A DNA stretch of 10,605 nucleotides from Saprospiraceae bacterium (GTDB taxonomy: Bacteria; Bacteroidota; Bacteroidia; Chitinophagales; Saprospiraceae), in assembly GCA_014379665.1 (NCBI GenBank), contig JACMLK010000136.1:1-10605 (forward strand). The letters are read 5' to 3'. Shown here one piece after another: positions 1-5,224 of this stretch; within the stretch, counting starts at the first letter, position 1, and every line of letters begins with the position of its first letter. A program made the position numbers and the translations under genes. The notes under the pieces were generated by a model that made no database searches, was not told the origin of the DNA, and saw nothing but the letters and a program-made list of their open reading frames with translations.

Positions 1-74
1 ATATCCTTTTTCCACATTAAGGTAGCTGGAATTTAGGCCAAATATTAAAGCCATCAAACTACATTTTCAATAAG

Positions 75-184
75 GTTGTCCCGACGTTGTCCCGACGTTC
101 TCCCGACGTTCTCCCGACGATCCTCCCATGATCCTCTTACGATCCTCCTATGTTCCTCCCATGTTCCTCCCATGATCCTCCGGC
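75..184. repeat. Phased 11-bp tandem repeat, ten units
   Basis: Ten consecutive 11-bp units run without any insertion or deletion. Units 1-2 are GTTGTCCCGAC, 3-4 are GTTCTCCCGAC, 5-7 are variants of GATCCTCCCAT, 8-9 are GTTCCTCCCAT and 10 is GATCCTCCGGC. The core pattern is G-W-T-n-C/T-CCC/TCC followed by a variable last pair (AC or AT). The plus strand is pyrimidine-rich, so the minus strand repeats GGGA or GGAGG every 11 bases. Because 11 is not a multiple of 3 and forward frames contain stops, the array is unlikely to be coding. Adjacent identical units (1=2, 3=4, 8=9) point to recent duplication by slippage. Confidence 0.93.
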
Positions 185-228
185 AATGATCTTACCATAC
201 TAGCACCATACTACCAGCATATCCTGAC
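185..228. repeat. Decayed extension of the 11-bp repeat
   Basis: The 11-base phase seems to continue in four degenerate units: AATGATCTTAC (8 of 11 matches to the unit at 130-140), CATACTAGCAC, CATACTACCAG and CATATCCTGAC. The middle two share their first seven bases. The periodicity is visible by eye but weaker than in the main array, so the right boundary is uncertain. Confidence 0.5.
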
Positions 229-260
229 TATCTAAGCATCATGTTTTAACCCCAATAGAT

Positions 261-268
261 TAGTTTTG
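261..268 (+). promoter_or_regulatory. Candidate -7 promoter box (TAGTTTTG)
   Basis: TAGTTTTG fits the Bacteroidota -7 consensus TAnnTTTG exactly. No convincing TTG or TTTG sits 17-23 bases upstream, so this is a half-match only. If active, it would start a transcript near 274 heading into the hairpins at 381-434. There is no downstream plus-strand gene before 2692. Confidence 0.2.
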
Positions 269-403
269 CTATTAATTAGTAATGAACAATTGTGGATTTC
301 TGCTCAACTTTAATTAAAGACTATGAAGTGACATACAGATGAAGACACAAGCTATGATGTATTGCTTTTGCTTTCGTTCATGAGAATGTTAATCTCAGCC
401 GAT

Positions 404-434
404 AGTCCCTCAAACATCATGAGGGATTGCTTTT
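404..434 (+). terminator. Hairpin with short T-run, possible terminator
   Basis: CCCTCA (407-412) and TGAGGG (420-425) form a perfect 6-bp stem around a 7-base loop. The stem extends outwards by T406-A426, a G405-T427 wobble and A404-T428. It is followed on the plus strand by GC and four T (431-434). That makes a modest intrinsic terminator for a plus-strand RNA. On the minus strand no T-run follows, so it is a poor terminator for the phosphatase gene ending at 511. Confidence 0.35.
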
Positions 435-510
435 AACAGGGCAGAATCGGATTGATTTATCAGGCCAGGTAGCGGTCTGACCAGGACACCGGGTTTCGTC
501 CATCAAGTGG

Positions 511-1410
511 TCACATCATCTCGCTCAATACACCTTCTTTAAGAGAAAATGGTGATACCATGATCCTTGTAGGATTGATATAGTCGGTTATAACCTTCTT
601 AAGAACCATCCCGACCACTATCAGCTTAACCCTTTCCGCGGGCAGACCTTTAAGGTTTTCTCTTTCTTTAAAATCAGCATTGATTATTTTTTGGTATATA
701 GCTGAAAATTCCGGCATAGATATTTCACTTATCTGAGTTTCATCTGTGATTTTTCCCGACATACTTTGTAATACTTCAAACGATCCCGAGGCACCGATGA
801 TAGAATCTACTTTATATCCCTGCATTAAATCCAGCATATCACCTATGGTATGCTCAATGTGATTTTGCAAATTATAAATTGAAGGCCTTCCCATAGGTTC
901 TTCATGATGAAACATTTCATGCAATACACCCACACCAAGCGTATAACTTTGAGCCCATATCTTATCACCATCATGAATGAGGATAAATTCAGTACTTCCT
1001 CCTCCGATATCCATGATAAGGTGGGTACCCATTCGCATTTGCTTTTGAAGCATGATGCCTTTATATATATAGGTTGCTTCCGCGTAACCTTCAATAATTT
1101 CTATTTCAGCACCCAGAATTTCTTCAGCTTTCGCAATAAATTCATGTCTGTTTATAGCTTTTCTCAATACCTCCGTACCAACAATACGAAGGTTTTTCAC
1201 TTGGTGATGATCAAGGATTTGTTTGAATTTGGTTAGGGTATCAAGCCCGTACTTTAATTTTTCTTTTTTAATTTTATGGATTCCCCCGTCAGAAAGTCCT
1301 GTAAATACTCTTTCCCTGCATTCAGTTTCAAATATCCGATCTTTAGTCACGTTCACAATCAGAAGGTGAAAAGTATTGGAACCCAGATCAATGACAGCAA
1401 TTTTTTTCAT
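511..1410 (-). CDS. ppx: Ppx/GppA-type phosphatase, short form
   Basis: Exopolyphosphatase/guanosine pentaphosphatase family protein of the ASKHA fold, 299 aa, predicted cytoplasmic. The family removes terminal phosphate from polyphosphate or converts pppGpp to ppGpp. The first phosphate-binding motif is at residues 8-17 (DLGSNTFHLL) and the second at 134-142 (DIGGGSTEF). The GTEVLRKA segment (about 78-85) and E111 in GYAEA match the region that holds the catalytic glutamate in E. coli PPX. It has only the two N-terminal ASKHA domains and lacks the C-terminal HD-like extension of the roughly 500-aa enterobacterial enzymes; this short form is common in Bacteroidota. It is the last gene of a leftward set, 23 bp after the lipoprotein gene. 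Which substrate it prefers cannot be read from the sequence. Confidence 0.93.
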   Translation of the reverse strand: MKKIAVIDLGSNTFHLLIVNVTKDRIFETECRERVFTGLSDGGIHKIKKEKLKYGLDTLTKFKQILDHHQVKNLRIVGTEVLRKAINRHEFIAKAEEILGAEIEIIEGYAEATYIYKGIMLQKQMRMGTHLIMDIGGGSTEFILIHDGDKIWAQSYTLGVGVLHEMFHHEEPMGRPSIYNLQNHIEHTIGDMLDLMQGYKVDSIIGASGSFEVLQSMSGKITDETQISEISMPEFSAIYQKIINADFKERENLKGLPAERVKLIVVGMVLKKVITDYINPTRIMVSPFSLKEGVLSEMM

Positions 1411-1433
1411 GTCACCTACATAAATGATAATTT

Positions 1434-1943
1434 TTATTGTTGATTCATAGAACCACGTGCCTGTTGAGCCATGTGTGCATAAAACTTTACTCCTGCTTCA
1501 GTCATATAATTCGCAAACATGGGTTTTTTGTCTTTTCCTATAAATACATAAAATTTACAGTTATTAGTCAGATATACATCAACATCATAGACTATCTCTC
1601 CTTTTATATGAAAAAACTTCCTACCAATAGATTTACATTCTTTGGGAATATGACCCAAAGGTTTGGTATAATCTATAAAACTGATGTTCTGATCTATACT
1701 GGGATCTTCAGCCTGACTTATACTAAATGGGAGCGTATGAAAAATATAGTCAACATAAGTACATTCATTTAATAATCTGATTAACACTTCTTTGGGAACT
1801 CCGGGTATCTCAGGTCCTTTATTAACCGACACACTTTCTTCAGTCTTATTATTGGCAGTTTCATCCGGAAGTTTTGATTTATTTCTGCAACCAAAAACCA
1901 ATGATAGTAATAAGAATAACATTATAAATTTTGAATTTCGCAT
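1434..1943 (-). CDS. Uncharacterised lipoprotein
   Basis: A 169-aa protein with a lipoprotein signal: a basic N-terminus (MRNSK), a hydrophobic stretch at residues 6-17 and a lipobox-like VFGC with the modified cysteine at position 19. A polar linker rich in K, E, N and T follows to about residue 45, then a compact domain. That domain contains three more cysteines (in ECTY, KECK and NNCK), a YDVDVYL strand-like segment and a KDKKPMF turn. I do not recognise the family. It lies between a beta-barrel gene and the phosphatase with about 23 bp on each side, which suggests co-transcription and a location at the periplasmic face of a membrane or on the cell surface. The F at -2 in the lipobox is atypical but tolerable. 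Confidence 0.85.
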   Translation of the reverse strand: MRNSKFIMLFLLLSLVFGCRNKSKLPDETANNKTEESVSVNKGPEIPGVPKEVLIRLLNECTYVDYIFHTLPFSISQAEDPSIDQNISFIDYTKPLGHIPKECKSIGRKFFHIKGEIVYDVDVYLTNNCKFYVFIGKDKKPMFANYMTEAGVKFYAHMAQQARGSMNQQ

Positions 1944-1966
1944 TATTATATTTAATTAAAATTAAT

Positions 1967-2557
1967 CTAAAAACTGAATTCTGTTCTCAAGGTCAGGAAA
2001 TAACTTAGTAAGGTACTCTGACTTGCAGACGGATCCCTATACATTTTTTGTAAGGAAGTAGTATATCTTATCGAAACCCCGATTCTGCTGCTAAAATTAA
2101 GACCGACTCCAACTAACCAGCTTACATCATGTTTCCTGAAAAAAGACTCTTCGAAACCCGAAGCTTCAATTCTGAAGAGATAACCATAAGAGAAACCACT
2201 TTCTACCCTTACTTTATAATAAGATTTATCCTCAATATACCAATCTCTCAGACTGAATACCACAGGAATTTCAAAATAATTCAACACAATTTTATCACCA
2301 GGTTCATTGTTGAAGAAGTTTAAAGCAGACCCTCGTTGACTGTAAAGCATTTCAAGTGCAAAATCATAACTTTTATCTGTTACATATGATAGTCTCCCTC
2401 CTAAACTAAGACCTAATTTATTGAAACCATATAGGTTGTCACCATCGATTTGTGATGCATTAAGACCTACCAACCCCGTAGCTTTGAAACCCTGGCACCA
2501 TGATTTAAATGGTATGAACATAAAAAGCACCATTATCACATTTACAATTTTCTTCAT
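1967..2557 (-). CDS. Outer-membrane beta-barrel protein, PorT-like family
   Basis: A 196-aa protein with a signal peptide (residues 1 to about 21; the SWCQ end is not a lipobox) and alternating hydrophobic/polar strands typical of an 8-strand barrel. The GLNASQIDGDN segment near residues 31-41, followed by GLSLGGRLSY, is the usual opening of the outer-membrane beta-barrel family often labelled PorT-like (PF13568). The protein ends in TEFSF, with the terminal phenylalanine expected for recognition by the BAM complex. The true T9SS PorT/SprT belongs to this broad family but is usually longer, so the nearby T9SS genes do not by themselves make this PorT. It is the first gene of the leftward set with the lipoprotein and ppx. 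Function unknown beyond membrane location. Confidence 0.8.
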   Translation of the reverse strand: MKKIVNVIMVLFMFIPFKSWCQGFKATGLVGLNASQIDGDNLYGFNKLGLSLGGRLSYVTDKSYDFALEMLYSQRGSALNFFNNEPGDKIVLNYFEIPVVFSLRDWYIEDKSYYKVRVESGFSYGYLFRIEASGFEESFFRKHDVSWLVGVGLNFSSRIGVSIRYTTSLQKMYRDPSASQSTLLSYFLTLRTEFSF

Positions 2558-2651
2558 TCTATTTATTTTAATTACACTTCGTATGAACTTGATTAGCCAT
2601 AAAAAATTGTTGCAGGATTTAATAAATAATGATTCTTAAATATTCAATTGC

Positions 2652-2659
2652 TATATTTG
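2652..2659 (+). promoter_or_regulatory. Candidate -7 box for the small gene and phnP-like gene
   Basis: TATATTTG matches TAnnTTTG exactly and ends 32 bases before the ATG at 2692. No clear TTG is present at the -33 distance. It lies inside the upstream extension of the reading frame that could begin at 2629, which argues that the real start is 2692. Confidence 0.4.
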
Positions 2660-2664
2660 TACTG

Positions 2665-2672
2665 CAAAATTA
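2665..2672 (-). promoter_or_regulatory. Candidate -7 box for the leftward gene set
   Basis: On the minus strand this reads TAATTTTG, an exact TAnnTTTG match, placing a start near 2658 and a leader of about 100 bases before the beta-barrel gene. No properly spaced -33 element is visible. It overlaps the region of the divergent plus-strand box, so initiation in the two directions could compete. Confidence 0.25.
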
Positions 2673-2691
2673 TAATTTATTACCAAATACC

Positions 2692-2979
2692 ATGAATAAA
2701 CATAATAAACCAACACTTATTAAATTGGAACAAATTTTAAAGGAAATGGATTATATATTGAGATATGAAAAAGGAAATTTTGCTTCAGGATATTGCATTG
2801 TTGAAAATAAAAAGGTGGTGGTTATCAATAAATTTTTTGATATTTCGGGCAGGGTAAATATTATACTTGAAATACTAGAAATAATGCTGGACAATGATCA
2901 GATTTTATCTGACAAATCAAAGCAATTCTACAGAAACTTATTAAAAACAAATGAAACTGCCATTAAATTTAATATCTGA
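2692..2979 (+). CDS. Small conserved-type protein upstream of phnP-like gene
   Basis: A 95-aa soluble protein with no signal peptide or membrane segment. It opens with an amphipathic helix (KLEQILKEMDYILRYE). A hairpin-like core GNFASGYCIVENKKVVVINKF follows in two parts (GNFASGYC, then KKVVVINKF), and the rest is helical. I recall similar short proteins of unknown function next to metallo-hydrolase genes in other Bacteroidota, but I cannot name a family. The frame is open from ATG 2629, which would add 21 residues. I chose 2692 because a -7 promoter box (2652-2659) falls inside that extension and the protein-like pattern begins at MNKHNKP. It lies 25 bp before the phnP-like gene and is probably co-transcribed with it. 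Confidence 0.75.
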   Translation: MNKHNKPTLIKLEQILKEMDYILRYEKGNFASGYCIVENKKVVVINKFFDISGRVNIILEILEIMLDNDQILSDKSKQFYRNLLKTNETAIKFNI

Positions 2980-3004
2980 GTACCTATTAAAACCAAATTG
3001 AAAC

Positions 3005-3775
3005 TTGAAAATTACAATTTTAGGTTCAGGAACTTCACAAGGCGTTCCCGTTATTGGTTGTAATTGCAACACCTGCATATCGGATAATCCAAAAGATCAC
3101 CGATTGAGGTCATCGGTACTCATTGAATCGAAAGGCAGAAATATACTGATTGATATAGGACCGGATTTTCGTCAACAGATGCTGACAAATAAAGTCAATC
3201 ATATCGATAGTATATTACTAACACACGAACATAATGATCATGTGATTGGTCTCGATGACATCAGGCCATTTAACTTTAAGCAAAATCTGGACATGCCTGT
3301 TTACGCGCTGGACAGAGTGCTTAATGATTTAAGTAATAAATTTGGTTATATATTTAATGACAGTCCTTATCCCGGGATACCTCGCATTGTGAGGCACCCT
3401 CTGTCATTTAATGTTGATTTTGTCTTATTCGATGACATAATCATTACACCAATCAAAATTATGCACGGGACATTACCAATTCTTGGGTTTAGAGTGGGCA
3501 ATTTTGCTTATATCACTGATGCATCACTTATTGAGGAGCAGGAAATGAGTTTATTGGACGGATTGGATGTATTAGTTTTGAATGCCTTACAATATCGTCA
3601 CCATTATTCACATTTCACTTTCAGGGAAGCTTTGGATGTTGCAAATAAAATAAATTCAAAAGCAACTTATTTGACGCATTTATCACATGATTTGGGACGT
3701 CATGATGATCTGTTGAAAATTATGCCTGACCATATTTTCCCTTCATATGATTCTTTAGTGATTCATATTAATTAG
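3005..3775 (+). CDS. PhnP-like MBL-fold phosphodiesterase (TTG start)
   Basis: A 256-aa metallo-beta-lactamase-fold hydrolase resembling PhnP, which cleaves cyclic phosphodiesters such as phosphoribosyl 1,2-cyclic phosphate and 2',3'-cyclic nucleotides. The dinuclear metal site is visible: H74-x-H76-x-D78-H79 (HEHNDH), H154 in IMHG, D172 in ITDA and H225 in THLSH. C19, C21, C24 and H228 have the same spacing as the structural zinc ligands of E. coli PhnP (C21, C23, C26, H225). The start must be TTG 3005: an in-frame TGA lies at 2999-3001, and the family opening KITILGSGTSQGVP begins right after it. No phosphonate (phn) genes are nearby, so the physiological substrate is open. It is probably co-transcribed with the 95-aa gene upstream. 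Confidence 0.9.
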   Translation: MKITILGSGTSQGVPVIGCNCNTCISDNPKDHRLRSSVLIESKGRNILIDIGPDFRQQMLTNKVNHIDSILLTHEHNDHVIGLDDIRPFNFKQNLDMPVYALDRVLNDLSNKFGYIFNDSPYPGIPRIVRHPLSFNVDFVLFDDIIITPIKIMHGTLPILGFRVGNFAYITDASLIEEQEMSLLDGLDVLVLNALQYRHHYSHFTFREALDVANKINSKATYLTHLSHDLGRHDDLLKIMPDHIFPSYDSLVIHIN

Positions 3776-3866
3776 TGCATTTGGTTTTCTTGAATCATCT
3801 TCATTGCCTTGATATGCTTAGACACCATTTTCTAACATTAAATTTTTTTTTAAAACAAATAGTCTG

Positions 3867-3874
3867 TATTATTG
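3867..3874 (+). promoter_or_regulatory. Candidate -7 box for porP
   Basis: TATTATTG differs from TAnnTTTG at one position and ends 28 bases before the porP start. A T-rich run (3843-3851) occupies the -33 zone without a clear TTG. The 127-bp gap after the phnP-like gene contains no convincing terminator hairpin, so readthrough could also supply porP. Confidence 0.3.
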
Positions 3875-3902
3875 TAATTAATATAGTGAAAAGTAAACGC
3901 AA

Positions 3903-4862
3903 ATGCGACAATTGATTATTGCATTTTTATTATTAGTGGGTAATACTTGTGTGAAAGCACAGCAAAGACCTCAGTTTACTCAATATATGCTTAACAAATA
4001 CTATGAAAATCCTGCTTATGCAGGGCTGGAAAGGTCATTAAGTATCTTTACAAGTTACAGAGATCAATATAGTTTATTGTTGGGGAATCCCAGAACTTTT
4101 TATCTGGGGGTCGATATGCCTTTTTATTTATGGAACGGGGCGTTGGGTTTTGCAATTTATAATCAGAAAAGTGGTATTTTAAGTAATACAAACATCAAGG
4201 TATCCTATAATTATGTGACCGGAACGTCTTACGGATTTTTTTCTTTTGGAGGTAGGCTGGGTATGGATTTTATGAATATTGATGGCAATGCCATTATTAC
4301 CCCGGACGGTTCATATGAAGGAGTATTCGATCATAACGATCCTTTCCTTGAAGTTGTAAAATTTTCGGGTGCAGGTTTGTCATGGGAACTTGGTGCTTTT
4401 TTTATGGGTAAGGATATACAGGCAGGAATCAATTTGATTGATTTGCCATCACATAGTTTCAAATTTGGTAACAGTACCTTTAATAAATCGTTTGTAGGCA
4501 ATTCATATTTTCAGTACAGATATTTTTTAAATGAAGAGCTGGAATTGATACCTTCATTTATGATTAAGACAGATATATCGGTCACCCAAATAGATTTAGG
4601 GATATTGGGTAGATACAGAGACAATTTATTTGGGGGAGTGAATTTTAGAGGATACAATTCAACTTCAATTGATGCATTATCTTTTATCATCGGTACCAAT
4701 ATGGGAAAGAAATATAAGATATCTTACAGTTATGACTTTGGCTTGTCTGATTTGAGTGATGTAAACCAAGGGACTCATGAAATAATGTTATCTTATAATT
4801 TGCAAAAATTGATAGGTATTGGACTACCGCCAAAAATCATTTACAACCCTAGAGATTTATAA
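3903..4862 (+). CDS. porP: PorP/SprF-family T9SS outer-membrane protein
   Basis: A 319-aa outer-membrane beta-barrel of the PorP/SprF family (PF11751). The signal peptide covers residues 1-19 (ending VKA, followed by QQ). The mature N-terminus carries the family signature QFTQYMLN, then NPAYAG. The rest alternates aromatic and polar residues in strands separated by short turns (for example YRDQYSLLLG, IYNQKSGIL, YSYDFGLSDL). PorP is required for type IX secretion in Porphyromonas, and SprF for surface delivery of the SprB adhesin in Flavobacterium. Many genomes have several paralogues tied to particular surface proteins. Its place directly upstream of gldKLMN matches the por locus and favours the core-component version. 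A terminator-like hairpin follows at 4903, so it may be transcribed apart from gldK. Confidence 0.93.
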   Translation: MRQLIIAFLLLVGNTCVKAQQRPQFTQYMLNKYYENPAYAGLERSLSIFTSYRDQYSLLLGNPRTFYLGVDMPFYLWNGALGFAIYNQKSGILSNTNIKVSYNYVTGTSYGFFSFGGRLGMDFMNIDGNAIITPDGSYEGVFDHNDPFLEVVKFSGAGLSWELGAFFMGKDIQAGINLIDLPSHSFKFGNSTFNKSFVGNSYFQYRYFLNEELELIPSFMIKTDISVTQIDLGILGRYRDNLFGGVNFRGYNSTSIDALSFIIGTNMGKKYKISYSYDFGLSDLSDVNQGTHEIMLSYNLQKLIGIGLPPKIIYNPRDL

Positions 4863-4902
4863 TTATACGGTGTAAAAAGAGAATATATTTTTAAATTACT
4901 AT

Positions 4903-4955
4903 AATGGTGAACTATATTAATGGAGGATTATTAGTGGTTTATTCACCATTTTTTT
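4903..4955 (+). terminator. Terminator-like hairpin after porP
   Basis: AATGGTGAA (4903-4911) pairs perfectly with TTCACCATT (4942-4950) as a 9-bp stem, directly followed by a T-run to 4955. The 30-base loop is longer than usual for an intrinsic terminator but contains no strong competing stem. It starts about 40 bases after the porP stop. Confidence 0.6.
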
Positions 4956-4994
4956 AAAATATAATATCCTGGAATATCAAAATATCAAATTATA

Positions 4995-5022
4995 TTGCTT
5001 AGTGAAAACATATTTATTTTTG
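4995..5022 (+). promoter_or_regulatory. Promoter, -33 TTG / -7 TATTTTTG
   Basis: TTG (4995-4997) and TATTTTTG (5015-5022) are separated by 17 bases. This fits the Bacteroidota arrangement TTG-N17-23-TAnnTTTG with a perfect -7 box. A transcript would begin near 5029, some 25 bases before a possible 34-aa ORF (5054) and about 195 bases before gldK. Confidence 0.5.
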
Positions 5023-5053
5023 TAATTTAAGATCTGAATTTTATTTTGTTTTC

Positions 5054-5158
5054 ATGGCAATATTTGGACAAAATTATCGTTATACATCTGCTAAAGAGTT
5101 TTTCAAGGATAAAATTATTTTAAAAAACGAATTTAAAATAGTTGCAGTTTTAAAATAG
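5054..5158 (+). CDS. Possible 34-aa small protein
   Basis: An ATG-to-TAG frame encoding 34 residues, beginning MAIFGQNYRYTSAKEFF and ending in the basic, hydrophobic tail KIVAVLK. It sits in the porP-gldK spacer about 25 bases downstream of the predicted start from the 4995-5022 promoter, a spacing similar to that of other genes here. There is no Shine-Dalgarno site, no signal peptide and no recognised family. In AT-rich DNA a frame of this length can occur by chance. It could equally be leader sequence of gldK. Confidence 0.2.
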   Translation: MAIFGQNYRYTSAKEFFKDKIILKNEFKIVAVLK

Positions 5159-5171
5159 TAAATTATCTTTA
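5142..5171 (+). promoter_or_regulatory. Second candidate promoter for gldKLMN
   Basis: TTG (5142-5144), 19 bases, then TATCTTTA (5164-5171), one mismatch from TAnnTTTG. It would start transcription near 5178 and leave a leader of about 47 bases before gldK, shorter than the leader from the upstream promoter. It overlaps the end of the possible 34-aa ORF. Confidence 0.4.
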
Positions 5172-5224
5172 CGGCGCTTTATTCCAAAGCCCATCTTGTT
5201 TATAGGTAAAATCGCTAAAAGAAA

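Larger units (their letters stand above)
1..510. other. Gene-free region with tandem repeat and hairpins
   Basis: I see no supportable protein gene in these 510 bases. The left part carries an 11-bp tandem repeat (75-184, with a decayed extension to about 228). The right part has a TAnnTTTG-type box at 261-268 and three short inverted repeats that would fold best in a plus-strand transcript: 381-385 with 393-397, 404-412 with 420-428, and 460-466 with 474-480. The minus-strand phosphatase gene ends at 511. No strong minus-strand terminator with a T-run follows it, so leftward readthrough into this region is possible. Confidence 0.7.

Noticed and set aside
54..173. 39-aa minus-strand ORF through the repeat array (ATG at 173, stop at 54)
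   Set aside because: It exists only because the repeat lacks stops in that frame. The 11-bp unit shifts frame each copy, and the peptide is low-complexity, charged sequence with no recognisable pattern.
75..184. CRISPR array
   Set aside because: The units are 11 bp, directly abutting, with no spacers of constant length and no cas genes nearby.
339..383. 14-codon ORF beginning MKTQAMMYC, possible leader peptide
   Set aside because: Very short, with no downstream plus-strand gene to regulate; its stop falls in the first hairpin by chance as far as can be seen.
1967..2557. Calling this gene the T9SS component PorT/SprT
   Set aside because: It fits only the broad beta-barrel family. It is shorter than PorT and sits with ppx rather than in the T9SS operon.
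2629..2691. Longer N-terminus of the 95-aa protein starting at ATG 2629
   Set aside because: The added 21 codons contain an exact -7 promoter box and do not look like the start of the domain; ATG 2692 is favoured.
3005..3775. Part of a phosphonate (C-P lyase) operon
   Set aside because: No phn gene is present in the window; the PhnP-like enzyme stands with a small unknown protein only.
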